Assembly: GCF_904849725.1 (NCBI RefSeq)
Contig: NC_058518.1
Location: forward strand, 416,151,081 to 416,215,080
Source of the DNA: Hordeum vulgare subsp. vulgare
Lineage: Eukaryota; Streptophyta; Magnoliopsida; Poales; Poaceae
Length of the DNA: 64,000 nt
Direction of reading: 5' to 3'
Every line of letters begins with the position of its first letter. Positions within the stretch are counted from its first letter, which is position 1. The position numbers were made by a program, and so were the translations under genes. The notes beneath the pieces are model-generated. The model had not been told where the DNA came from and searched no databases. It saw nothing but the letters and a program-made list of their open reading frames with translations. Positions 10,094 through 21,550 of the stretch are shown here, piece after piece.

Positions 10094-10640
10094 AACGTGC
10101 CAAAGCATGTGTGGGCATCCTCATATCCGTGATACGAGGGATGCTGGCCAGCCGGGACGTGTAAGGCCCGACTGAAGAACCCAGTCCGTCACATACCTAG
10201 TCGTCTGTCCGGGCGTATAAGGTTGTTGGAGGATAGCAAATGTATATGTTCTTAATGGTAACTTGCTTGTCCCTTAGAACTGATCATAGCTCACACAGTT
10301 AGGTTCCTTGTGGTGGAACCAACTCACTATGGTTCATGTCCTAGACTTGATATTGGTGGTCGTATTTTCTTAAATTTATTTCAGGTCTTCCGCCAATATG
10401 TGTTCAGTGAGGGAAAACGTTCCTGTCGACTACGAATACGTCTATGACGACTTGTTAATCTTAAGATGATGTGTGGGCTCAGTCTCTTGAAAGTGCTCAT
10501 AGAGATAAGGTGTTCGTGCGTTCATAGAGGTGTGTGCATGTGTGTCTCCGTGTACCGTGTTTCATAGATATGAGTACATGTGCATATGTATTTTTATTGA
10601 AAAAAATTATTTTATAATTCCTCGTATAAGGACTCTGAAA
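10094..10640 (+). other. Unassigned DNA ending in a LINE/SINE-like 3' tail
   Basis: No gene is seen. The segment 10490-10600 contains GTGCTCATAGAGATAAGG and GTTCATAGAGGTGTGTGC, phrasing that recalls the 3' ends of Triticeae LINE/SINE copies, followed by an A-run near 10600. The first five bases (AACGT) would be the Sirevirus target duplication, unverifiable here. Confidence 0.3.
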
Positions 10641-13600
10641 ATACCAGGTCCCCACCTACACAAGCAAATTATTGATAAAACTCTAAAATAGCCTTTTCAT
10701 TTGACTCAATCCTCCTTTCTTCTTGGACACACTCACAAGTATCACATACATGGCACGAAGCAAGTTCATTGTGGAATTCTTTATGACAAACTTAGTTATC
10801 CGAGGATGACAATTTTAATTGTGAAGCATGACTTTGTTTGGATGACAAGTTTCATTCTTTTTATGATTTATTTTTACCGGATGACAATTTTACTTGTAAA
10901 AACGTCAGAACGGTGTTACTGTATTACTTCATGTACACTTATCATTGGGAAACACTTCCTACCAGTAGTGTGATGCAAAACATTAGTCAGACTATTCGTG
11001 AGCCATTGATCCTTGCTTTATCAGATGGACATGAAATCATAGGTTGACCTCTCGCGTCGTTGCTAACTGCTCGATTTTGATGGATGCTCGCATAAATCAC
11101 TCGTCCCACCTGCCCCCAATTCCACGTTCCTCGGGTTCAAAAAAGAACTCCACGTTCCTCTCACCTGCCTGTCTACAGCCGACGCATCACACCTCCGAGT
11201 TTGCCTTGCACGACGCCTCCCCATGCCTTCTCTTGCATCACTAGCGGAATCGGTCTCATGTTCACCAGGATCCCAATTCAGCCCGCCATCCACCGAAGTT
11301 GGTAGGTCGGATCTGCCTCTTGATGCTATCCCCGGGCGACCTCCCCTGCAGGTTACATCTTGCGTTTGTCCCTTCTCCATAGCGACGAAATATCACGTGG
11401 CCAATAGTATGTAACCCCGTCTTATATCCTCCATCGTTGCAGATACCGATTTATCTTATTTCTTTTCAATTTCAAAGTTCAAAATATGTACAATAGAAAT
11501 AATAGAAACTCTTATTTGGAATTACGATTTTGTCACCGGCATACTGCACTTTATTCGTTTAGGTGGATCTGGTTTGCAGATCACACCAAGATGTACTCAC
11601 ACCTAGGATGCAAGCATCGCTAATTTCTGGTTCAATTCTTCATGCTTTCGATACACATACTTATATTGAGATTGCATCCAGTCCATGCTTCATGTACATC
11701 TTGCTTTTGCGTCGTCCGTATGTACATTACCATGGTAACGCTTCGTCACCAAGTCCAGTTTGCTTCATACATATCAAACATTGTTTTCAATTTTGCTTCA
11801 TCTCCATGCAACATACATGCTTGTAGGCATCATGTTTTTTTACTTAATAGACAATTAACTCAATCAATGGAGGAACCATGGTTAGTATTTTTATTTTCTC
11901 CATTGGGACATTTTCACTGTTTTATGCATTATATAGTTCTTGTCCAATGCTCTTTGATTTCATCGAATTATATAAACATGATTATGGCTCGGATTGCAGG
12001 AAGCACAGAAGAAGGTAGTAAGATGCAGCATATCTTTCCACATGGTGTTCATACTTTTCCTTGCAGTTCAAGTCACTGTTGTAGATGGTGTAGTGCTTTG
12101 CGTTCACCATGAAATCAAATTCTTTCTTTAAACCAGCCAAATGTTTCATTATTGTGGAAACATGTCCTAATATAGGTTAAAATGTGTATTTTTGATTTCG
12201 ATGGAACCTAATCTTTGTTCGTATGAAAGCAATGTAGCATCATAATAATTTAAAAGCAAAATGTTTATGTTTGGAAGCACAACGTCGCCAGATCGATGCA
12301 AAACCTGATCATATGCATCACTGTTGTACAAAAGCAAATCCGCAATTTTTTAGATGTAAGTTCTGAATTCTTTGGAAGCAAATTCTCATTTATTGTATGC
12401 AAATAGAAAATTCTTTGGGAGCAAAGTTCCATTTTAATTTGAAGGATGCAAATACCTAATTCCATAATGTTGTTTGCATTGCGCCTAGAGCGCTAGCTAG
12501 ACAGACACAACCTACCTTTGTAATCAATTCTGGTTATTGTTGTCGTATAAGCAATTTATATGACATGTTGACGCTATAAAATTCTAAATGGATCGAAACA
12601 ATCTCTGGTTACAATGGAAGCAATATTCATAGATGACTAAAATAAACGATTTCTAACTAGATCAAAGTGAACAGCGGCTGCAACGGAAGCACTTTGTCCG
12701 ATCGATCGAAGCACAAATTACAACTAGATAGAAGTAATCTCCTATTGCTTCGGAAGCAAATATAATCTTTAAAAGGAAGTGTTTAATGTAAAAAAAGAAA
12801 TCTTGTCGACAAATCCTTTATGCTACAATCCAAATAATTTTCTAGTTGTTTGAAACATATTTTTGTGTGCTTGCATTGGACACAAATATGATCGAACTAG
12901 ATCAAAGCAATCATCAGCTGCCGTGGAAGCAAAAAATTCTACGATCGAAGCAAACAATTTCTAACTCTAAGGAAGGAATCTTCTCTATTAAAAGATCAAT
13001 TTCTAACCCGAAGGAAGGAATCTTCTCCATTATTTAGAAGACCAGGATGGAAGCAATCTGTATTTGCCATGAAAACAATTTTTGAAGCTGGCCCAAAAAA
13101 AAGAATACTTTTTTAGAGGCAGTTAAACTTACACTCGAAATGAGGAATGAAAATAAATTGTATGAAAGCAAATCGCATGCATGGAAGCATCTATCATGGC
13201 GCCTAATCAATTCGATATGCCCTGGTTTACTAGGGTGGTTGTTTGGAAACAAATTGATTGCAATTTGTGTGGAATCACGCATGCAAATAAATTAATGGAC
13301 GCAGTTTTTAAGGAAGCAATCCAGCACACCTAGCACATGTAGGGCTGTACTGCCAAATCTGATGGCATCATGCCTTTCATCGTACGGTGAATGACTAGTC
13401 TGATAAAACATATCGAATCAGTAGTCTGATCCCTTACTCTTTCCCTTATCATTTGGATTTTAGCATGGAAAATAAACGTGCTTGTCCGGCTGCTTAAACG
13501 TGCTCGGACGCCAAAAAGGTCATCGGTTTTTGTGAACTCGCCACTTGCCTGTTCCGTCGAGTTATTTTCGACCTCTCCAAGGACAGAGATGGAGTGGAGT

Positions 13601-13690
13601 GAACGCAGCTTCAGTAACGTAACTACACTTGCATTTGAGTGTATTACATGTAGGCCAACCACCTGTTGATCCATCTGTCATACACCCAAA
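10641..13690. other. Unassigned AT-rich DNA, no gene recognised
   Basis: Short ORFs exist on both strands (for example 11063-11380 and 11642-12112) but none shows a domain, splice pattern or codon consistency. A GC-richer island spans about 11040-11400. The later part (12240-13320) carries a recurring GGAAGCA word described separately. Probably the interior of an unclassified transposon. Confidence 0.4.
12240..13320. repeat. Region of recurrent GGAAGCA/GAAGCAA words
   Basis: The word GAAGCA, often GGAAGCA, recurs about twenty times over a kilobase at irregular spacing of 20-70 bp, almost all on the plus strand. The pattern resembles subterminal transposase-binding motifs of DNA transposons. 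No terminal inverted repeat could be paired by eye. Confidence 0.45.
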
Positions 13691-14084
13691 GGCAGGTGAA
13701 GTCACTGAAGCTCAGTCTGAATGAGGTGGCGTGGACACGGGCCACGCGCCACCACGGAAGTCCGTAAACGCACGATCAAGTCCCGAACGGACACGAATCC
13801 TTCCCCGTCGTGATGAAACTGTGCTCCTCGTGCCATCCGTACCATCAGAAACCGATGGATCGACGCCCAATAAACGTGCCTACCTTTGCATTTGTGTAAC
13901 CAATCGTACCCGCATGTACACAACTGTAGCAAATCAACAAACTCTGAAACTCCCGTTAATGCCCGCGGGGAGGAGGGCGCGAGCCATCTCCCATAAGAGC
14001 CGCACCACTATCATGCAGCATAAAGGCATAGCTCGAGCTCAAGTTAGGCACCAGTTGGCAAGTTCGTAGTACCGCCTCCTTCTC
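13691..14084 (+). promoter_or_regulatory. 5' flank of the nucleoside hydrolase gene
   Basis: No ORF of interest. A weak TATA-like CATAAAGG lies near 14018, about 65 bases before the ATG; no other element is convincing. The region is the only candidate promoter of the broken hydrolase gene. Confidence 0.25.
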
Positions 14085-14282
14085 ATGGAGCAGGCGAGGA
14101 GGAAGAGTTCACGGCCATGGACGGCGGTCGTGGCTCTGCTATTCCTCTTTGCGGCCGTCGGCGTGGCCGCAGCGGGAGCGGGGGCGCCGAGCAGGATCCT
14201 GGTCGACACAGACATGGACACCGAGTACCTCTCCGCGCTGCTCTACATCCTCAAGCAGGACCTATCCAAGTTCGACGTCAAG
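14085..14282 (+). pseudogene. Nucleoside hydrolase (NSH3-like), exon 1
   Basis: Start ATG at 14085 opens a hydrophobic segment (about residues 12-32), fitting a signal peptide, then the N-terminal ILVDTDMD motif of the inosine-uridine nucleoside hydrolase fold. These enzymes hydrolyse ribonucleosides to base plus ribose; the plant NSH3 type is extracellular and salvages nucleosides in the apoplast. The calcium-binding signature is degenerate: the expected DTDxxxDD reads DTDMDTEY, so the last two aspartates are Glu and Tyr. The exon ends on a codon boundary at AAG with donor GTAAGT at 14283. The gene is broken further on by a CACTA insertion. Confidence 0.85.
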
Positions 14283-14382
14283 GTAAGTTGCATACTATGT
14301 GTGTGCCATGCTACTCGTCGTCGCCGGCCACGCCACTCTAGCACTAATCGATCCATCGTTCACCGAAATTTCTTATATACTA

Positions 14383-15384
14383 AAAGGCTCGTGTGTTGCA
14401 ACGAGAGAAAATAATTATAATCTTCAATGATGATGATTACATTATGTCGGATGCTGATCCTCAAAACCTAAGTTGAGAGACTATACGTATGCTATGGAGA
14501 TTCGCAAGCGGTCATGTGCAACGGTGACGACGACGGTGCGTCCTCGGCTCATTCCGATGGATACAGCAGTTCAATGGCCCCTTAGAGACTTCGTAATAGT
14601 TATTTATCTTTCTGGAGAGATATTTTGTATCTTGTTGGATTTATTAATAGATTTTGTGGGCCTGTTCGCAAAAAAAAATTATAAATGATGTTACACAAAA
14701 AATAAAGGTGGGGTGATTTCTTTGTGTGCTCAAGGTGTTTCTAAAAATCTTTATGGACACAATTTTAAACAATATAAAAATCAAATTAAGCCATTTGTTC
14801 ACATAAATGGCGAAGGAAATATGTACAATAGGCAACCTAAATGTAATCTCACAAACAAGCAACATGAAAGATAATAGCATATTTAAAATCTACATATTTT
14901 TCTGATGGATTTTTATATGTAATATGTTAGATTTAGAATTGATATTTGAATAGCATATTTAAAATCTACATATTTTTCTGATGGATTTTTATATGTAATA
15001 GATTTAGAATTGATATTTTAAATATATGAATATTTAAAAGGGTATTTTAATCTGCCGAAAAAATAAATAAAGAATTACTCGTCCAATACAGTCCTATGAT
15101 TAGTAGAGAAAAGGGGGTAAAAAATTAGCTAAGGAAAAAATTGATGGTAGCTGGGATCAAACCACGCTCTTCTGTGCAGAAGAGAGAGGCGTTAGCCACC
15201 AAGCTGATAGTCTGCCTGTGACTTTCTATGGAATTTTCTTTTATATGAACCAAAGAGAATGGCTAATGTTTCAACCCGAATCGTTTTTCTACTTACCCGT
15301 GGCATGTTGGATAATTATTTACAACTTCGGAGACAATCTTATGACGGACAACAGAAGCAATAGTTGCTTTATTATTACTACTAA
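14383..15384 (-). mobile_element. Helitron-like candidate 2
   Basis: On the minus strand a head-like TAATAATAAAGCA starts near 15376 and a tail-like hairpin CTCGTTGCAACACACGAG followed by CCTTTTAGT lies at about 14383-14408. Helitrons have a 5' TC, a 3' hairpin and CTRR, inserting between A and T. Here the terminal CTRR reads TTAG, so the call rests on resemblance to the neighbouring candidate. It could be another kind of element. Confidence 0.35.
15128..15206 (-). repeat. tRNA-like sequence, possible SINE head
   Basis: On the minus strand, AGCTTGGTGGCTAACGC resembles a polymerase III A box and GGTTTGATCCC a B box, about 35 bases apart. No full cloverleaf or acceptor-stem pairing is apparent, so this is not called a tRNA gene. 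Confidence 0.35.
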
Positions 15385-16472
15385 AAAAACCGTGCGTTAC
15401 AACTAGAGAAAATAATAATATCCCATATCCTTAGCCAATAAGCATAACTCAAAAACCCACAAAACCCACAGATATGTGTCCTCTTTTTTTACACGGTACC
15501 CCGCCCATGTCGTCGCTTGTCCTCCTTTCCTCTCGTGCCAACAGTGACAGCGGTACTATTCCAGATAGACTGCACATAGAAATGGTCAAATTAGGCATAC
15601 AAAAGTACAGAGAAACCTTGTCATAAAAGAACAATAATTGAGGGTGGATGATGTGGATTGCAGTTGTAGTTGCATCATGTACCGTGGAATCAAAAACTTA
15701 GAATGGAGTTGCATGAAGGACTCTATCAATAGCATTTGTAGCTGAAACAGTGTCACTATCAATAGCATTTGTTTTTTAAATCAGCAGCTAGCTAGTGGTT
15801 GTAGCTCAATACTTTAAATCGGGATGCTATGTTTATAATATAGGTCGCTTGGTCTCGCTTGAATTGAAAATATTGTTTTCTATATCAACTGAAATTAGAA
15901 TCAATATTAAAATATTACATACAATAAATAAATAGAAGAGAAATTATGTTATATGCTGACTTGATGTTATTGTCCATGTAGGCAAATATACACTATATAT
16001 ATACAAAGAAGATTAGCAAGCCCAATCTTAATTTGTATAGGTTTGCAGAAATGTAGGAAAAAGCTGTGTACAATAGACTCAAAGTGGTCGGACCTTTCCC
16101 CGGACCCTGCGCAAGCGAGAGCTACATGCATCGGGCTGACCCTTTTTTTACAGTATCACTAAGAAAAAGATAATTCTACGGTTACTCAATGCCTACACTC
16201 ACGCTTACAATAGTATGCACACACACACATAATGTAAATTCTGTAAGTACTGTAACTTATATTTTGGTTTCTTATGCCAATATGAACGGAACTATTTGTA
16301 TATCAAACATAAATTTTTAATGAGACAACATAAGAAAACCTCTGGTGCAGAATAACTTATTATGCATCCTGAGTGATGAATAGCATTATATCCCCTTTCA
16401 AGGCACATGTCACAACATCCAGTAGGTAAAGCATGATATTACACCATTTCATAGTACATTTCAACAACATAC

Positions 16473-17239
16473 CTTTTGCTAACTCCATAAAAGTCTGAAA
16501 CAATGATATCATGGTAATATTTGGGAAGCTCAGGAACAATGGTGTAAGAAGGAAAATAGCTACAGGAAGACTGTGAATAATCAGAGATACATCACGTGGA
16601 TAAAAGATCTGGACACAAGAATAAAGATGTTAGTTTAGTCCCAAGAAAATGAATGAATTTCATGCTACATATCCTTTAGTGATGCATATTGTAGCTACAT
16701 TTTACAATGTAGGGAAAGTGATGAAATGAACTTGTTCAGAACATTGATATCATAATATCATAATCGTTCCAATTTGGAAGAATACAGTCAATATACCATG
16801 AACAAAGTCAAGTAATCAAAGAAGATAGCTCTCAGATCGTCGATTCCCTCATTAACAGCTTTATTGGATCTTTCACTCTCTTTTAGCAGCATCGGAGAAT
16901 TTGTGAAAGCCTTTACGAGGTTGAATAAATTAGCACCACACGCTTGAATACTTCCAGGACTGAAACAGAAAAAGGATAAGTATATAGTAATAATTACTGT
17001 ATTTCATATGGAAAGTTAAAATTTTCATCAGGCCAGGAGTTTAATAATACATACAGCAGGTTTTCCAGTGTATCATAAGAAGTATGATAAAAATAACCAC
17101 CAAGAACAAAGATAATATCAAGTCCTGGGATTTTTGCTACGTCTTCAGCAAATATCCTATAATCTATATCACCTGGAATTATTCCAAACATATCCTGCAT
17201 GTACGAAGCACAGTCCATTTCATAAAATACTCCCTCCAT
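16473..17239 (-). pseudogene. M28-family ER metallopeptidase (ERMP1-like) fragment, three exons
   Basis: Three exons on the minus strand with canonical GT-AG borders: from the break at about 17239 to 17055, then 16959-16797 and 16608-16473. The joined reading stays open. It contains IIPGDIDYRIF and PGLDIIFVLGGYFYHTSYDT (family motif with the late zinc-site histidine region), then a charged linker, then a hydrophobic segment beginning at SLIIHSLPVAIFL that fits the first membrane span after the peptidase domain. Known ERMP1-like proteins are ER-membrane zinc exopeptidases. The catalytic N-terminal part and the C-terminal membrane spans are missing, so it cannot be functional. The 5' edge abuts a Stowaway-type end. 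Confidence 0.75.
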
Positions 17240-17275
17240 TCAAAAATATAAGATGTTCTGGATATTTCAATATAG
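17228..17275. mobile_element. Stowaway-type MITE end (fragment)
   Basis: TACTCCCTCCATTCAAAAAT is a one-off match to the Stowaway/Mariner terminus of grasses (CTCCCTCCGTTCC), followed by the usual ATATAAGATGTTCTGG. The opposite terminus was not found within 500 bp, so the element is truncated. It marks the 5' break of the metallopeptidase fragment. Confidence 0.6.
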
Positions 17276-17614
17276 AAAAAATATGGAATTCTGCTGAGCA
17301 TGCATCTAATTGGGTGAGTGTTCATTGCAATGTAATAGTGGAGGGGTGCATTCCCCTCACCTTGTCCATCCTGATTATTTTCCTTATTGGTAGGGTTTTT
17401 CTTAACCCACTTATTTAAAATTACTTCAGCAAAGCTATATGAAGTGGGAGCTACAACAAACAATCAATGAAGGAACTTATGGTGTTGAATCTGACAAGTA
17501 TATCACAGAAAGTAGAATCATAACCCTGACAATCGCATGCAAAGTTGATACTGCTAGCAGCCAAGCACCACCATAAGTGTCACGCCAAGGTAATTTGCCA
17601 ATCTAATATATGTA

Positions 17615-18175
17615 TTATGCATAAGAGATACCTAGAAAGAGGCCAAGAGAAGAGGAATTTGCTGACATGTCCAAAGAAGCTAGGTTTCTAAGATCTGGAG
17701 AAGCACCCAGGCTATGGCGCTCGACAGCCCATGGGGGAATTGATGACAATGTGAAGTAAAGAAGGGCGGAATTCATGGTCCAGCTCAAGGGGACAAAGAG
17801 AGAGCTGCCATCGATGGTGGATATGGCGTTTGAACAACACTCAGTTGAACATGAGGAAAAAATAATAATAATCAGGACGGATTGGAACGCGAGCCCATAC
17901 CGAACCCCGGAGTAAAAATAATAATCATCCAAGACCGATGATGTCATCTGGTAAATCAACTTAGAGCACAAATGCTCAAGTGCAATATAACCTTTGAACA
18001 CTAATGTATACTCCGTCTTTAGAATGTGAGTAAGTAAGTTTTTCAGAGCATAAAGATGGAATTTCTGCACGCAATTGGATAACATCACGAAAGACCAACC
18101 AAATTGAGCTAAGCACCCGTGTCATTCGGATCAAGGAGCACCGTCTAATCAAGTAGGAAAACAAAATGCTAGGGT
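17615..18175 (-). other. Unrecognised minus-strand open stretch
   Basis: An open frame of about 157 codons (17615-18088) has no domain that I recognise. It lies between the metallopeptidase exons and the GC-rich ORF, in the same orientation, and may be captured exon or intron sequence. Confidence 0.25.
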
Positions 18176-18240
18176 GCTAATCCCATTCCCTAATTGGCAT
18201 GAGAATTGAGCAGATTTAATACAAGCAGATCTTACTATTG

Positions 18241-18738
18241 CTAAGAAGCTCCTCCTCCTCCGCAGGGGCTCCATCTGTGCAGGTTGTCGCGGCTCACGGT
18301 GGCACATACGAGTTGTCGTTGGACGTTCTTCCAAGTGGCCGTCCTCTTCCTCGCCGCCCGGATTCCGGCCCTCCTCGTTGTCGCCTTGGCCTTGGCCACC
18401 AGGGCCCGATACTGGAGCACCCTCCACGCACGGACACAGACGGTCGGATCACGAGATGCGCCACCTCGCGCCGCGAGAACCGCCACCACCCCCAAGAGCA
18501 CGAACGGCAAGTGCGGAGGAGTGTCGTGTCGCCGCCGCACGAGCCACCGCTCGCAGTCGAGCTGCTCCAGCGCGGTAGAGGCCCTGTCGCTGCTGGATCC
18601 AAACGGGCGACGACGAGGGGAGGAGGATAAGGGAGGGGCGGGGGTGCTACGCAGGCGAGATGCGCCGCCGCCCGGGTCGCCCTCAGGGTAATTGCGTCGG
18701 GGAGAGCTGGGAGTGGATAAGAGGAAGGGGATGACCAC
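18241..18738 (-). other. GC-rich ORF (165 codons), possible captured 5' gene fragment
   Basis: A strongly GC-rich island contrasts with the AT-rich flanks, as is typical of first exons of grass genes. The ATG is at 18736-18738. The translation is Arg/Pro/Ser-rich with a hydrophobic FVLLGVVAVLAA segment. Alternative frames over the same bases are also open, so the frame is uncertain, and no family is recognised. Confidence 0.3.
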
Positions 18739-19026
18739 GGGTTGGATCGAAACGTTTTTTCCAGATCCACTTACACAGGGACTACGGGTTTAATACCCAA
18801 AAGTGGAGGAACTTTTGTATAAAAATGCCGACACGACATAAGCGATACGTGCTTTATTATTAGGAAGAGACGTGTGAAATTGTTTAAAAAATTGACAGTT
18901 CAAATGGTTTTCTAAAAATTTTGAAAAAGAAATTATGTCTCACAAAGTCACAAGAGCCTAGCTAGGCCCCAAAAGCATTTCGGGTTAGACTCTTGGAAAA
19001 TAAACCAATGAGAACGTACGGTGTAG

Positions 19027-19206
19027 GCCATTACCATCAACGCGAACGCATGGATTGACGCCGGGCACGGCGTGAACCAGCTGTACGACATCCTGTACAT
19101 GATGGGCCGCGACGACATTGCCGTCGGAGTCGGCGGCGATGGAGGCATATCGGACGCCGGCGAGATACACCCCGACGTGGGCGGCTACCTCCCCCTGCTA
19201 GACCAG
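19027..19206 (+). pseudogene. Nucleoside hydrolase (NSH3-like), exon 2
   Basis: Sixty codons, both borders on codon boundaries (acceptor TAG at 19024-19026, donor GTACTA at 19207). The translation continues the hydrolase fold with [36 protein letters not shown] and [11 protein letters not shown], all characteristic of the NSH3 type. No lesion is seen inside the exon. Confidence 0.88.
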
Positions 19207-19282
19207 GTACTAACAACACGAGAAATACACTACTCGTTACCATTTACCAACGTGTAAAAATACGTACGTACGCGCACCACAG

Positions 19283-19739
19283 GGCATGTCAACGGCGGGC
19301 GGCTGCCGGTACCGGCAGGCCATCCCCCCGGGGCGCCACGACGGGCGCCTGGACACCGACACCAACTCCGGCGTCCGGAGGGGCTTCCTCCCTCGGGGCC
19401 CTCGGCAGTACGAGCCGTTCCGGCAGCCCACAGCGCAGCAGGTGACGGTGGACACGGTGTCGGCGGGCCCCACCACGCTGCTCCTCTTAGGGACCCTGAC
19501 CAACGCCGCGCTCCTCCTCATGGCGCACCCGCACCTGAGGCACAACGTCGAGCGCGTCTACGTCTCCGGCGGCGGCGTGCGGGTGCCGGGGAACCTCTTC
19601 ACCGTCAATGACACCAACCCGTTCGCGGAGTTCAACATGTTCTGCGACCCCTTCGCGGCCTACCAGGTGCTCCACTCCGGCGTCCCCGTCACGCTCGTCC
19701 CACTCGACGCCACCAACACCGTCCCGGTCACCGAGGAGT
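19283..19739 (+). pseudogene. Nucleoside hydrolase (NSH3-like), exon 3, left part
   Basis: Acceptor CACAG ends at 19282 after a 76-bp intron. The translation carries VSAGPTTLLLLGTLTNAALLL, then VSGGGVRVPGNLF, FAEFNMFCDPFAAYQVL and VTLVPLDATNTVPV, the substrate-pocket and central-strand motifs of the family. Compared with the NSH3 type, a segment between GGGVR and GNLF seems to be missing. The exon is cut after GAGGAGT by the CACTA terminus at 19740. The right part resumes at 54726 in the same frame after one copy of the 3-bp target duplication. Confidence 0.9.
19737..19739 (+). repeat. Target-site duplication AGT, left copy (CACTA X)
   Basis: AGT directly precedes CACTAGTGG at 19740 and recurs directly after TAGTG at 54723-54725. 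Three bases is the standard CACTA duplication. Confidence 0.9.
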
Positions 19740-20314
19740 CACTAGTGGGGACAGGGCCTATAGCCCCGGCCCGTAAGGGGCTTTAGTCTCGTTTTACCAA
19801 CCGGGACTAAAGGGGCGGGACTAAAGGCCTAACCTTTAGTCCCGACCCTGTTCTAAGCCGGGATCAAAGGTGCTCCACGTGGGCGCCTCGGAGCGTCCTC
19901 AGGGGCAGGCCCTTTAGTCCCGGGTATTAACACGGACCGGGACTAAAGAGTTTCTGCAGATTTTGTTTATTTTTGGGTTTTAGAGTTTTAAGGTTTAGGT
20001 GTTCGGGAGATTAACGTGATGCCTCGTTTGGTGTTCGGGAATTAGTTTTCATATAATTCTAAATAGAAATAATTATGCATATATATATAAGATTAACTTA
20101 TCTTACAAGCGAGCATATATATACAATTATATGAAGATCTGAATTATCGGGACTAGATCCGTCTATTCGATTACATGGACCAACATCAGTAATGGCCCCT
20201 AGCTACACTAAATCGTCCTTTGTCATCTATAGCTTCCGTCCTCAGAAAGGTCACAAGCTCCTCTGCAACAGCAATCGCACGTTGCTCTGATAGGGACTTC
20301 TCCCTCATGGCCGT
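19740..20314. repeat. Left terminal and subterminal region of CACTA X
   Basis: CACTA terminus, then TTTAGTCCCGG and its complement CCGGGACTAAAG in both orientations to about 19955, then an AT-rich unique part. Duplicated almost fully at 20315-20914, because the nested element Y is of the same family. No gene. Confidence 0.88.
20312..20314. repeat. Target-site duplication CGT, left copy (CACTA Y)
   Basis: CGT precedes CACTA at 20315 and recurs after TAGTG at 30898-30900. Joining the flanks restores the sequence seen in Y itself at 20911-20924 (CCGTGTGCTATATAAG against CCGTGTACTATATAAG). Confidence 0.9.
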
Positions 20315-20914
20315 CACTAGTGGGGACAGGGCCTATAGCCCCGGCCCGTAAGGGGCTTTAGTCCCGGTTCACCAACCGGGACTAAAGGGGCGGGACTAAA
20401 GGCCTAACCTTTCGTCCCGGCCCTCTTACAAGCCGAGACTAAAGGTGCTCCACGTGGGCGCCTCGTAGCGCCCCAGGGGCAGGCCCTTTAGTCCCGGTTC
20501 GTTACACGGACCGGGACTAAATATTTTCAGATTTTGCTGGTTTTTGGGTTTTTTGAATGAAATTATTTTTGGGTTTTAGGGTTTTAGGGTTTAGGTGTTC
20601 GGGAGATTAACGTGATGCCTCGTTTGGTGTTCGGGAATTAGTTTTCATATAATTTAAATAGAAATAATTATGCATATATATATATATAAGATTAACTTAT
20701 CTTACAAGCGAGCATATATATACAATTATATGAAGATCTGAATTATCGGGACTAGAGTCCGTCTATTCGATTACATGGACGAACATCTGTAATGGCCCTT
20801 AGCTACACTAAATCGTCCTTTGAGCTCTATAACTTTCGTCCTCAGAAATCCCGCAAGCTCCTCTGCAACAGCAATCGCGCGTTGCTCTGGTAGGACCTTC
20901 GTCCTCATGGCCGT
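20315..20914. repeat. Left terminal and subterminal region of CACTA Y
   Basis: Near copy of 19740-20314 with a few small insertions. Contains the CACTA end and TTTAGTCCCGG motifs in both orientations to about 20520, then AT-rich unique sequence. No gene. Confidence 0.88.
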
Positions 20915-21474
20915 GTGCTATATAAGAAGAGGAGATGAATATGAATATCAATCATGATAACAAAGAATGACGGGTAAAAATAGAGGTGTGAATGTTCATT
21001 GCTTACGTTGAATCTGTGATCCTTGAGCTCAGAGGTAAACGTGCGAATGGTCTCGCAAACATAGTACCCGCATAGATGCGTTCCCCGTGGCTGCTGGTCG
21101 CACTTTACGAGAATAGAATATATATAATCAAAATAATAATCTAGCATCATAAATGTATTGAAAATTAATAGAAGTATATCATACTACTACTTACCTGAGC
21201 CGCTGTAAAGGTCAGCTTCTCAGGAAAGTTACCGGGAGTCACGCACTTGAACCGCTTCCAAACCCTGCCCGACAAGGATAATGATTTGCTAAGTTTTTCA
21301 TTAATTGATATATCAGAAAATCATCGAAAGAGACCGATACAGCGCAAGAATGATTAAAATTACCCTTGGAGCATGTCCTGCAGGCTTTGGAACTGTTCCA
21401 AGGGTCTCGATAATGGGTCGAAGGTATCAACTCTTCCCTTATCAATTTGAATGTCCAACAGAATCCAATGGAAG

Positions 21475-21550
<76 letters not shown>

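Larger units (their letters stand above)
15386..18866 (-). mobile_element. Helitron-like candidate 1 carrying gene fragments
   Basis: On the minus strand the head is TCCTAATAATAAAGCACG at 18849-18866 and the tail contains GTTGTAACGCACGG followed by TTTTTTTAG near 15386-15412. Between them lie metallopeptidase exons in the same orientation as the element, as is usual for Helitron gene capture. The base 5' of the head is T and not the expected A, and CTRR is degenerate, so the boundaries are provisional. A Pack-type DNA transposon is the alternative. Confidence 0.35.
14283..19026 (+). other. Intron 1 of the hydrolase gene (4.7 kb, transposon-filled)
   Basis: Donor GTAAGT at 14283 and acceptor TAG at 19024-19026 join exons in phase 0. 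The intron holds Helitron-like segments, a tRNA-like stretch, exons of a metallopeptidase on the minus strand, a Stowaway-type end and a GC-rich ORF. 18870-19020 is plain AT-rich intron. Confidence 0.8.

Noticed and set aside
11063..11380. Minus-strand ORF of 105 codons in a GC-richer island
   Set aside because: Overlapped by open frames on the other strand, no domain or splice context; kept only as unassigned DNA.
15128..15206. A tRNA gene on the minus strand
   Set aside because: A and B box-like words are present but no acceptor stem or anticodon arm could be paired; a SINE-like remnant fits better.
19740..20914. Simple tandem duplication of the CACTA left end
   Set aside because: CGT flanks at 20312-20314 and 30898-30900 show that the second end belongs to a nested element.
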